This document shows, in pieces, positions 1 through 9,725 of a stretch of DNA of 10,347 bases. Every line of letters starts with the position of its first letter. Position 1 is the stretch's first letter. Under the pieces are notes generated by a model that was given only the letters and a program-made list of their open reading frames with translations, was not told the DNA's origin and made no database searches. The stretch comes from Thermoplasmata archaeon (GTDB lineage: Archaea; Thermoplasmatota; Thermoplasmata; Lutacidiplasmatales; UBA184): assembly GCA_030037695.1 (NCBI GenBank), contig JASHQF010000053.1, positions 1-10,347 on the forward strand. Reading direction: 5' to 3'. The position numbers and the translations under genes are program-made.

Positions 1-1
1 G

Positions 2-196
2 GAGGCCGCGTTCAAGCTCGCGGTGCAAGCGGTCGCGGAGGGCTCGCCGACCCCGTTCCAGCCGGACGCGCTCGATGTCGCGATCCTCGAGCCCGAGACC
101 GATCTCCGTCGTCTCGCGACCGCCGAGATCGGCCGTCGGGTCCAGGGGATGCCGTTCATCGGCAGCCCCGAGAAGAAAGGCGCCGCGCGCAGCTAA
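2..196 (+). CDS. psmA: Probable proteasome subunit alpha, C-terminal end (partial)
   Basis: The 5' end lies outside the window. The frame beginning at base 2 reads 64 codons to TAA at 194-196, with strongly G/C-rich third positions. The translation includes KLAVQAVAEG, then LDVAILEPETDLRRL and ATAEIGRRV. This resembles the C-terminal part of archaeal proteasome alpha subunits: a last long helix, a strand of the form xxVAxIE, then a short RRL-xxxEI ending. In that family the alpha subunit forms the outer rings of the 20S proteasome and gates substrate entry. The catalytic beta-type N-terminus cannot be checked because only the tail is visible. The last 16 or so residues (PFIGSPEKKGAARS) are a variable tail. 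The gene converges on the exporter gene, whose stop lies 9 nt beyond this one. A beta subunit or another Ntn-hydrolase-fold protein is possible. That the frame is coding is firm; the family call is moderate. Confidence 0.6.
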   Translation, partial: EAAFKLAVQAVAEGSPTPFQPDALDVAILEPETDLRRLATAEIGRRVQGMPFIGSPEKKGAARS

Positions 197-205
197 GGGC
201 CTCGC

Positions 206-1528
206 TCAGCCCCCGCCGCTCGCGCTCCCCTCCGGTCCGGGGGGACCCGCCCCCGCGGGAGGGGCGACGGGATCGCCGTACGTCACGTTCCTTAAGTCCC
301 GCATCGTTGCGAGCCCGACCGCGGCGAGCGCGGAGAGGACGACGCCGCTCGCCAGGAAGACGAACGGGATCGAGGTGCGGGTGGCGAACGGGCCGCCGAG
401 GAACGCCCCCGCCGGGGCGCTCACCGAGATCAGCGCCCCGAACGTCCCCGCGACCCGACCGAGCAAGCGCCGGGGCGTCTTCGTCTGCATGAGGACGACG
501 AGCGGCACGTTGACCACGCTCAGGATCACCCCGACGCCCACCCCGAGCGCCAGCGCGGCCAGGACGGCCCGCACGAGGCCGAGGCCCGCGATCAGGCCGC
601 CGCCCACCATCACCCCGAGGAACATCACCCAGCCGGCGGTGCGACGGGTGTCGATCCGGCCGATCGCGATGGCCCCGATCGCGCCCCCGCCGGCGATCGC
701 GGCGCTGAGGAACCCGTAGGTCGAGGCCGACCCCGCGAGCACGTCCTTCGCGTACGGCGCGAGGAGGGCGACCCCCATGCTACCGAAGAAGTTGATCGCG
801 GCGCCGATCGTGATCAGCTCGATCAGGGAGCGCTCGCCTCGAAGGAAGCCGAACCCCTCCCGGAACTCCGCGCCGAACCCCCCCGCTCGGCCTCCGCGCG
901 GTGACGGGTGCCCGACGCCCGAGCCGATGACCGCGACGATCCCGGCCGCGACGAAGAAGCTCACCGCGTCGTACTCGATCGGCAGGGCGACGCCGAGGGC
1001 CGCGACGGCCAGCCCGCCGACGGTCAGCCCGAGCACCTGGTTGAACGAGCCCGAGAACGTGGACAGGCCGTTGGCGGCGGAGAGGTCGGCGACCCCCACG
1101 AGCTCGGGGACGAGCGAGGTCGTGGCGGTGCCGACGACGGTCGCGCCGGAGCCGAGCGCGGCCGCGATCCCGACGAGCAGCGGAAGGTCGACCGCGTGCG
1201 TCAGCACGACCCCCGAGAGCCCGGCGACGAGGACCCCCTCGAGGAGGTTCGTGACGACCAGGGTGCGCCGCTTGTTCCACCGATCGACGTAGACGCCGAG
1301 GAACGGGCCGAGCACGACCGCCGGCGCGATCGAGGCGGTGACAACGAGCGTCACGTCGATCACCGAGCGGGTGAGCTCGAGCACGAGCCAGAGGAGCGCG
1401 ACCTCGAACACCCAGTCGCCGGACTGGGAGACGAGCCGGGCGAGCCAGACGCCGAAGAACGGTCGCTGGCCGAGGACCCGGCGGTAGCTGGGACCCTGCG
1501 GACCCTCCCCCGCGAGCGACGGGGCCAC
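206..1528 (-). CDS. MFS transporter, probable drug/metabolite exporter (12 TM)
   Basis: The 440-residue product is a polytopic inner-membrane protein with about twelve hydrophobic segments from residue 24 to 408, split by a basic cytoplasmic loop near 205-232 (HPSPRGGRAGG). MFS motif A is visible at 78-88 as GVYVDRWNKRR, between TM2 and TM3. The stretch LVPELVGVADLSAANGL (139-155) is typical of the MFS_3/EntS-like exporter branch, whose members expel drugs, siderophores or other small molecules by proton antiport. The substrate cannot be read from sequence. The start is GTG at 1526-1528, the only start codon between the preceding stop and the first membrane segment; no clear Shine-Dalgarno precedes it. 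The last 23 residues form a Pro/Gly/Ala-rich tail, likely disordered. It begins 23 nt after the uvrC stop on the same strand, so co-transcription with the repair genes is likely, though the link may only be positional. Confidence 0.88.
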   Translation of the reverse strand: MAPSLAGEGPQGPSYRRVLGQRPFFGVWLARLVSQSGDWVFEVALLWLVLELTRSVIDVTLVVTASIAPAVVLGPFLGVYVDRWNKRRTLVVTNLLEGVLVAGLSGVVLTHAVDLPLLVGIAAALGSGATVVGTATTSLVPELVGVADLSAANGLSTFSGSFNQVLGLTVGGLAVAALGVALPIEYDAVSFFVAAGIVAVIGSGVGHPSPRGGRAGGFGAEFREGFGFLRGERSLIELITIGAAINFFGSMGVALLAPYAKDVLAGSASTYGFLSAAIAGGGAIGAIAIGRIDTRRTAGWVMFLGVMVGGGLIAGLGLVRAVLAALALGVGVGVILSVVNVPLVVLMQTKTPRRLLGRVAGTFGALISVSAPAGAFLGGPFATRTSIPFVFLASGVVLSALAAVGLATMRDLRNVTYGDPVAPPAGAGPPGPEGSASGGG

Positions 1529-1551
1529 GGCGCGCGAGGCCCGTCCGCGTC

Positions 1552-3293
1552 TTAGGGATTCGGAGGGGCGGTCGGGCCCGTTCCCCCGGGCGCGACCGCG
1601 TCCGCGGCGGCGAACGCTTCCCGCAGGCGGATCCGCCGCCGCGTCCGGTGGTAGGTGACGGCGAACCGGTGTGCCTCGTCCCGCACCGCCCGGAGCAGGA
1701 GCATGGGGGGGGCGTTCGAGTTCGGTCGCATCGGCTCGGCCCGGTCCGGCCGGTACACCTCCTCCTCGCGCTTCGCGAGGCCGATCGCCGGGATCCGATC
1801 GGCGAGGCCGAGGGCCGCGAGCTCGCTCACCGCCGCGCCGAGCTGGCCCGCCCCCCCGTCGACGACGAGGAGGTCGGGGAGGCGCTCGCCCTCGGCGGCC
1901 CGCCGCAGGTACCGCCGCCGGACGACCTCGGCGATCATCGCGAAGTCGTTCGTCCCCGGAACGGTCCGGATCCGGAACCTCCGGTAGTCGGCCTTGTGCG
2001 GGAGCCCGCGCTCGAAGACGACGATCGAGCCGACCGCCTCCGAGCCCTGGAACAGCGAGATGTCGGTCCCCTCGATCCGCGTCGGGATCGTGGGCAGGTC
2101 GAGCAGCGACTGGAGCGCGCGCAGCACCTCGCGCGGGGCGGGGCGCGGCACGACCTGGTCGACGGTCGCGCGCGCGAGCCGCTCGGCGAGCCGGGCGAGC
2201 GCGGCGTACCGGCCCGTCGGGCGGAACTGGACCTCGACCCCGCGGCCCCCGAACAGTTCGTCGAGCACGGGCTCCACGCCGGCGGGCCGCGGGCCGGCCA
2301 CGTAGATCCGCTCGGGGAGCTCGAGGCGCCCTGCGTAGTACTGGCCGAGGAACTGGCGCAGGAGCTCCCCCGGGTCGGGAAGATCGTCCGGCGGGATCGC
2401 GACGAGGTGCGGCTCGGTGCGGCGCACCTCACCGTCCTCGACGTGGACGACGCCGACCGCCACCCGCAGCGTCGCCGGGTCGTGGGGGAAGGCGAGGCCG
2501 AGCACGTCGATCCGGCCGCTGCCCGGGCCGACGACCGCCTGGCGCTCGGCGAGCGCGCCGAGCCCGGCGAGCGCGTCCCGCAGGAGCCCGGCCCGCTCGA
2601 ACTCCTCCCGGGCGGCGGCCTGCCGCATCTCCTCCTCGACGAGCGGCCGGAGCTGGACGACCTTGCCCCGCAGGACGTCGGCCGCCCGCTCGACGTCGCG
2701 GCGGTACCCCTCGCGGTCGATCGCGCCGATGCAGGGGGCGCTGCAGACCCCGAGGTGGTAGTACAGGCAGGCGGCCTTCGGCAGGCGCACGCAGCGGCGG
2801 AGGCGGTAGAGGTCCCCGAGGAGCTTCTCGACGCCGCGCGCCTCCCGCGCGCTCGTATACGGTCCGAACAGGAGGCGCCCGGGACGGCGTACCGGGTGGC
2901 GGACGAGCAGCACCCGGGGGAACTCCTCGTCGGCCGTGACGGTGAGGTACGGGTAGCTCTTGTCGTCCTTCAAAAGGACGTTGAGCGGCGGCTGGTACTG
3001 CTTGACCAGGTTCGCTTCGAGCAGGAGCGCCTCGCGCTCCGTGGCGGTCGGCACGTACTCGACGCTCGCGCTCTGGGCGAGGATCGAGCCGTCCTTCTCG
3101 ATCCGCGCGCGCAGGTGGTCGAGGACCCGGCGCCGGAGGCTCCGGGCCTTGCCGACGTAGACGACCTCGCCGCGGGGCGAGCGGAACAGATAGACCCCGG
3201 GGGCGTCCGGTCCCCGCCGGAAACCTTCCCGGTCCGCGGCCGCGAGCTCGCTCGCGGGGACGAACGACGGGAGCCCCGGGGCGGGCCGGTCGC

Positions 3294-3297
<4 letters not shown>
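1552..3297 (-). CDS. uvrC: Excinuclease ABC subunit UvrC (short form, no C-terminal HhH)
   Basis: UvrC makes the 3' and 5' incisions flanking damaged DNA after loading by UvrA/UvrB. The 581-residue product has an N-terminal GIY-YIG nuclease (GVY at 34-36, YVGKA at 47-51, and the conserved EANLVKQYQPPLN at 94-106). A four-cysteine set follows (C169, C177, C185, C189), in the region reported to hold an Fe-S cluster in E. coli UvrC. Next come a UVR motif for UvrB contact (about 215-246) and the RNase H-like endonuclease domain with DISLFQG (D412), VVDGGAGQL (D480) and RDEAHRFAVTYHR (H543). Only 38 residues follow H543, and they do not contain the tandem helix-hairpin-helix domain usually found there. 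The start is ATG at 3295-3297, overlapping the uvrA stop by 4 bp (ATGA). The frame stays open far upstream inside uvrA, but only this start gives the proper N-terminus. Third gene of the operon. Confidence 0.96.
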
Positions 3298-6142
<2,845 letters not shown>

Positions 6143-6146
<4 letters not shown>

Positions 6147-6865
6147 GGCGGCAGGAGCTGCGGGATCGTCTCGAGCAACCGGGCGACCACGTGGGCCTGG
6201 ACCTTCTCCCCGAGCGCGCGCGACGCGGGGCGGGTATCCCCGATCACGCTCTCGGGCCAGTCGGCGGGCGTGGGGCTCCCCGGCACGAACCGGGAGTGGC
6301 GGTACTCGACGTTCGGACGCTCCCGTCCGACCCGTTCGGGAGTGATCGCGAGGATCCGCGACGTCTCGAGGAGCCCCGCGTGGCCGTCGGTCGTGGGGGA
6401 CTCCTTGCCGCGGAGCTCGTAGACGAAGTCGTAGTCGGAGAGGACGACGACCTTCACCCCGGGACGGTCCCGGGCGGTCCGATCGCCGGCTTCGCGGAGC
6501 GCCGCCATGTGGCCGGTCTCGGCGTGGCCGGAGAGGACGAGGAGACGTCGAGCGCCCGAGCGGGCGAGCTCGCCGAGCACGGCGGCGACGTACGTGCCGA
6601 GCTCGGCGAGGGACAGGGAGACCGTGCCGGGAAAGCGACGCGCCCCGGGCGCCGAGCCGTACGGGATCGTCGGGGCGACCAGCGCCCCGAGCTGGTCCGC
6701 CACCGCGACGGCGGTCGCCTCGGCCTGGATCTGGTCGGCGCCGAGCGGGAGGTGCGGGCCGTGGGCCTCGAGCGCCCCGATCGGCACGATCACGATCGGG
6801 TTCGTCGCAAGCCGCCGCTCGAGCGAGCGGGAATCGAGGTCGGCAAGGAGCACGGTGCCCGGCAC
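6143..6865 (-). CDS. Creatininase-family amidohydrolase (ArfB-like candidate)
   Basis: The 240-residue product has the creatininase fold's metal-site motifs. ALEAHGPHLPLGAD (31-44) supplies E33, H35 and D44. LSGHAETGH (111-119) supplies H114 and E116 with the H-x-E spacing of creatininase itself. DGHAGLLETS (160-169) is the family's active-site motif. GTVSLS (80-85) is also typical. Family members are binuclear metal amidohydrolases; known ones include creatininase, the mycofactocin peptidase MftE, and the archaeal formylhydrolase ArfB of riboflavin and F420 synthesis. In an archaeon ArfB is the likeliest role, but I cannot separate it from other family members by eye, so no symbol is given. 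The start is GTG at 6863-6865, about 25 nt downstream of a TATA-like box, which fits a leaderless transcript. It is first in the apparent operon, its TGA overlapping the uvrA ATG. No signal peptide is seen, so it is probably cytosolic. Confidence 0.88.
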
Positions 6866-6884
6866 GACGTATCGACCGAGGCGC

Positions 6885-6894
6885 GGTATTTAAC
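6885..6894 (-). promoter_or_regulatory. TATA-like box for the creatininase-uvrA-uvrC operon
   Basis: The minus strand reads GTTAAATACC here, an A/T island in very GC-rich surroundings. Its centre is about 25 nt upstream of the GTG start at 6865. Archaeal TATA boxes sit about 26-27 nt before the transcription start, so the transcript would begin at or within a few bases of the start codon and be leaderless. No Shine-Dalgarno sequence lies in the 20 nt before the GTG, which agrees. The TSS is inferred. Confidence 0.6.
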
Positions 6895-6989
6895 GCGGGG
6901 CGAGAGGCCGGGAAACGCCCTCGGCCCGGACGGCACGCCGGGAGCTTTTCGGCGGCCGCGCGATGCTTTGGGATTTGGGTCCGCCGAGG

Positions 6990-9449
6990 CTAGGGCGGTG
7001 CCGGGACGGCCCCCGGCGTCGGCGCCTCGTCCTCGGCAGGAGCCGGCGTCGCGGACTTGCGGCTCCGGCCCCGGGCGGGCGTCGCCCCGGGGGCGACGGC
7101 GGTCTTGCGGGAACGGCGGGCCGGGCTCTTGGCACGCTTCGCCGCGGACCGGCGGGCGGACGCCTCTTCCTTCTTCGCCCGGGTCGGGCAGGCCGGGTTG
7201 ATGCACAGGGTCCACGGCGGCCGCCCGGCCTCGATCGCGGTCACGACCGGCGCGTGGCACGTCGGGCACGGGGGCTGGCTCTTGTCGAGCTTGCCGCGCT
7301 GGGGGAGCGGGTACGTCACCCGGCAGTTGGGGTACCCCGAGCAGCCGACGAACCGCTTGCCGGCGAAGGAGTAGCGGATCGTGAGCGGTTCCCCGCAGCT
7401 CGGGCACACCCCGATCCGGAACGCCTTGTGGTTCTCCGGGCACTCCGGGTTGATGCAGTAGAGCTCCGGGCGCTGGCTGCGGAACGTGATCTTGACGCGG
7501 GGGACCTTGCACTGGCCGCAGAGGAACTCCGGGGCCGGCTCGACGAACCCGGCGTACGGCAGGGGGTAGGAGACGCTGCACGACGCGGGGTTGTTCGCGC
7601 ACTGGACCCAGCGCGCGCCCCGGGGGCTCCGGGCGAGGCGGAGCGCCCCGCCGCACTTCGCGCACGGTCCCACGAAATGCTGGCGGTCGAGCGCGCCGGT
7701 CAGCGTCTCCCGGACCCCCGCGAGGTTGGCCGCGAGGAGGTCGTAGGCCTCGCGGAGCATCTCCCGCGAATCGGCGAGCACCTCCTCCTTCGCCTTCTTC
7801 GACTCGGCGACGAGCGCCATCTCCTCCTCGAGGCGGTGGGTCATCTCGGGGCGCGTGATCACGGGCGCGTGGGCCCGCAGGGCCTCGGTGACCGCGATGC
7901 CCGTCGACGTCGGCTCGAGCTGCCGAGGGGTGACGTAGCGCCGGTCGAACAGCTTCTGCACGACGTCGTGCCGCGTGCTCTTCGTCCCGAGACCGAGCCG
8001 CTCCATCTCCTGGATGAGGGACCCCTGGGTGAACCGCCGCGGGGGTTTGGTCCGGTCCTCCCGGAGCTCGATCGCGGCGATCTCGACGCGCTCCCCCTCC
8101 CGGAGCGCCGGCATCGGGGCGAGCTCCGGCTGGGAGTACGGGTAGACGCGGTACCACCCGGGGTCGAGGAGCTCCTTCCCCGTGCCCTCGAACGGTTCGG
8201 AGCGGATCGTCACCTCGACCGTGCGCTGACGGCCGATCGCGTCCGGCGCCACCGTGGCGAGGAAGCGGCGGACGACGAGCTCGTAGACCCGGGCCGCGTC
8301 GGGCCGGAGCTTCTTCGGGTCGATCGCCGCGGTAGGGTAGATCGGCGGGTGGTCGGTCGTCTCCGTGCGACCCCGCGTCGCCCGGAACGCCGGCTGGTCG
8401 AGGACGAACGCCGCCGCCGCCGCGAACGGGCCGTCCTGGAACTTCTCGACGAGCGTTCGCAGCCCGAGCCCGCGCGGATAGACCGTGTTGTCGGTCCGCG
8501 GGTAGCTGATGAGGCCCTGCGTGTAGAGGTCCTCGGCGATCCGCATCGCGGCCGCCGCCCCGAGACCCTGGCGGGTCGCCTCGGCGACGAACAGGGTCGT
8601 GGAGAACGGGATCGGAGGCCGTCGCCGGGTCTCCTCCTCCTTGAACGAACGGACGGTCCCCTCGTGGGCCCCCTCGAGGCGCCGGAACACCGCCTCCGCC
8701 TCGCCCTTCTCGTTCCAGATCCCGTGGGCGTGGTGGAGCGAGAACGTCTCGCCGTCCTTGGTGCCGGTCGCGACGAGCTCCCAGAACGGGGTCGGCTCGA
8801 ACTCCTTGATCTCTTGGTCGCGCTCCACGAGCAGCGCGAGCGTCGGCGTCTGGACCCGGCCGACCGACAGGAACGAGCGGCCGCGCTGCTCCGCCGTGAG
8901 GGACAGGTACCGCGTGAGCAGCGCCCCCCAGACGAGGTCGATCTCCTGCCGGGCCTCCGCCGCCTCGGCGAGCGCCCGGTCGACGTCGGCGAGGTGGCCG
9001 AAGCTCTGCTCGATCTCGTCGCGCGTGAGCGCGCTGTAGCGCGAGCGCTTCACCTCGATCTCGGGGCGCGCCTCGCGGATCAGCTCGAGCGCCTCGAGCC
9101 CGATCAGCTCCCCTTCCCGGTCGAAGTCCGTGGCGATGATCACCCGCTCCGACCGGCGGGCGAGGGTCTGGAGGGCCTCGACGATCCCGGGCTCGGTGAC
9201 CCGCTTTTCCGGGCGGGTCTCGAGCAGGCGAGGAAGGCTGCCGAGGCGCCACTCGGAGAGCTCCTGCGGATAATCGAGCTCGACGATGTGCCCGCGGAGC
9301 CCCATCACCGCGTACGGGCCTTCCGGCCGCTCGAACTCGAAGACCGGCGTCCGCTCGATCCGCGTCCGCTTCATGCGGCCGTCGGACAGGACGATCGCGA
9401 TCCGGAGGGCGGTGTTGAACTTCTCGGCGACGACGAGCGTCGAAGGCAC
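6990..9449 (-). CDS. topA: DNA topoisomerase I, archaeal type IA
   Basis: Type IA topoisomerases relax negative supercoils by cutting one strand through a 5'-phosphotyrosine link. The 819-residue product opens with the TOPRIM domain (E9 in VAEKF; ATDFDREGELIG at 106-117 with D108, D110 and E112 as metal ligands). GRVQTPTLALL (197-207) follows, then the catalytic tyrosine Y316 in LISYPRTDN (313-321), the form usual in archaeal TopA. GLGTKSTRHDVVQKL (486-500) is the conserved late motif of the core. The C-terminal region has four zinc-ribbon cysteine sets: C596/599/617/624, C644/647/665/670, C682/685/703/709 and C728/731/749/754. A 60-residue tail rich in Lys, Arg, Ala and Pro ends the protein. 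The start is GTG at 9447-9449, matching the family N-terminus and lying about 29 nt from a TATA-like box. The gene appears to be transcribed alone: a 124-nt gap containing the next promoter follows its TAG. Confidence 0.96.
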   Translation of the reverse strand: MPSTLVVAEKFNTALRIAIVLSDGRMKRTRIERTPVFEFERPEGPYAVMGLRGHIVELDYPQELSEWRLGSLPRLLETRPEKRVTEPGIVEALQTLARRSERVIIATDFDREGELIGLEALELIREARPEIEVKRSRYSALTRDEIEQSFGHLADVDRALAEAAEARQEIDLVWGALLTRYLSLTAEQRGRSFLSVGRVQTPTLALLVERDQEIKEFEPTPFWELVATGTKDGETFSLHHAHGIWNEKGEAEAVFRRLEGAHEGTVRSFKEEETRRRPPIPFSTTLFVAEATRQGLGAAAAMRIAEDLYTQGLISYPRTDNTVYPRGLGLRTLVEKFQDGPFAAAAAFVLDQPAFRATRGRTETTDHPPIYPTAAIDPKKLRPDAARVYELVVRRFLATVAPDAIGRQRTVEVTIRSEPFEGTGKELLDPGWYRVYPYSQPELAPMPALREGERVEIAAIELREDRTKPPRRFTQGSLIQEMERLGLGTKSTRHDVVQKLFDRRYVTPRQLEPTSTGIAVTEALRAHAPVITRPEMTHRLEEEMALVAESKKAKEEVLADSREMLREAYDLLAANLAGVRETLTGALDRQHFVGPCAKCGGALRLARSPRGARWVQCANNPASCSVSYPLPYAGFVEPAPEFLCGQCKVPRVKITFRSQRPELYCINPECPENHKAFRIGVCPSCGEPLTIRYSFAGKRFVGCSGYPNCRVTYPLPQRGKLDKSQPPCPTCHAPVVTAIEAGRPPWTLCINPACPTRAKKEEASARRSAAKRAKSPARRSRKTAVAPGATPARGRSRKSATPAPAEDEAPTPGAVPAPP

Positions 9450-9472
9450 GGACCCCGTACGAGGCGGCGCCC

Positions 9473-9483
9473 GCTAATTAAGC
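9473..9483 (-). promoter_or_regulatory. TATA-like box for topA
   Basis: The minus strand reads GCTTAATTAGC, the only A/T-rich patch near the gene. Its centre is about 29 nt upstream of the topA GTG at 9449, so transcription would start within a few bases of the start codon (leaderless or nearly so). No Shine-Dalgarno is visible before the GTG. The assignment rests on position and composition only. Confidence 0.6.
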
Positions 9484-9503
9484 GACGCGGGCCGCCCCCT
9501 CGC

Positions 9504-9532
9504 CGGGGCGCCCCGAACGCGGGCGCCCGCGT
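9504..9532. repeat. Two adjacent perfect GC palindromes (possible operator)
   Basis: Positions 9504-9515 form a 12-bp perfect palindrome (CGGGGCGCCCCG). Positions 9517-9532 form a 16-bp perfect palindrome (ACGCGGGCGCCCGCGT). Both share the core GGGCGCCC and their centres are 15 bp apart. They lie between the divergent TATA boxes of topA and tRNA-Phe, 21 bp beyond the topA box. They could be paired operator sites for a dimeric regulator, or simply a product of high GC content. No function is shown by the sequence. Confidence 0.4.
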
Positions 9533-9580
9533 CCTGGGACGGCGGTCCGGGCAGGCCGGCCCGCCGGGGACCTCGCGCGG

Positions 9581-9590
9581 ACTTTATACC
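9581..9590 (+). promoter_or_regulatory. TATA box for tRNA-Phe
   Basis: ACTTTATACC contains the archaeal-type box TTTATA at 9583-9588. Its centre is about 29 nt before the first base of the mature tRNA at 9615, so transcription would begin at or just before the tRNA 5' end. It stands out sharply against GC-rich flanks. This is the clearest promoter in the window. Confidence 0.75.
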
Positions 9591-9614
9591 ACGGGAACGG
9601 TCGCGGCTCCCGGC

Positions 9615-9688
9615 GCCGCGGTAACTCAGTTTGGGAGAGTGCAAGACTGAAGATCTTGAAGCCGCCGGTTCAAGCCCGGCCCGCGGCA
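9615..9688 (+). tRNA. trnF: tRNA-Phe (GAA)
   Basis: A complete cloverleaf folds by eye. The acceptor stem is 9615-9621 with 9681-9687 (GCCGCGG/CCGCGGC, seven pairs) and the discriminator is A9688. The D stem is 9624-9627 with 9637-9640 (ACTC/GAGT). The anticodon stem is 9642-9646 with 9654-9658 (CAAGA/TCTTG), with a 7-nt loop and anticodon GAA at 9649-9651. The variable loop is 9659-9663, and the T stem is 9664-9668 with 9676-9680 (GCCGG/CCGGC) around TTCAAGC. There is no intron. The 3' CCA is not encoded (CCT follows the discriminator), so it must be added by CCA-transferase. It supplies phenylalanine at UUC and UUU codons. Confidence 0.97.
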
Positions 9689-9701
9689 CCTCCTCCCGCC
9701 G

Positions 9702-9718
9702 GCCCGCCGCGCGCGGGC
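9702..9718. repeat. GC hairpin between convergent tRNA-Phe and prenyltransferase-like gene
   Basis: GCCCGC (9702-9707) and GCGGGC (9713-9718) are inverted repeats around a 5-nt loop. They sit in the 37-nt gap between the tRNA 3' end and the stop codon of the convergent gene. A role in ending either transcript is possible by position. No T-run follows on either strand, whereas archaeal terminators are usually T-rich, so I do not call it a terminator. Confidence 0.3.
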
Positions 9719-9725
9719 GGCCCGG

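Noticed and set aside
1549..1561. A slightly A/T-richer patch at the end of uvrC as a separate promoter for the MFS gene
   Set aside because: It has no TATA-like string of useful quality and lies inside the uvrC stop region; co-transcription explains the MFS gene more simply.
6890..7135. An 81-codon minus-strand frame in the topA tail and following gap
   Set aside because: It is Arg/Pro-rich sequence in another frame of the basic topA tail, and its end falls on the downstream promoter box.
6790..9252. An 820-codon minus-strand open frame overlapping topA and the start of the creatininase-type gene
   Set aside because: It is out of frame with topA, which carries all catalytic motifs, and reads through the promoter and start of the next gene. 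The protein is Arg/Pro/Gly-rich with no domain.
9541..9575. Inverted GGTCC/GGACC and GGCCGGCC elements upstream of tRNA-Phe
   Set aside because: The arms do not form a continuous stem and the 8-bp palindrome is expected by chance at this GC content.
6963..9650. An 895-codon + strand open frame antisense to topA that also runs into tRNA-Phe
   Set aside because: Composition is that of a shadow frame, there is no domain, and it overlaps a well-supported tRNA gene and its promoter.
9474..9689. A 71-codon minus-strand frame across the topA-tRNA intergenic region
   Set aside because: It is antisense across the whole tRNA-Phe, and the translated MPRAGLEPAASRSS start is the familiar artefact of reading a tRNA's 3' half in reverse.
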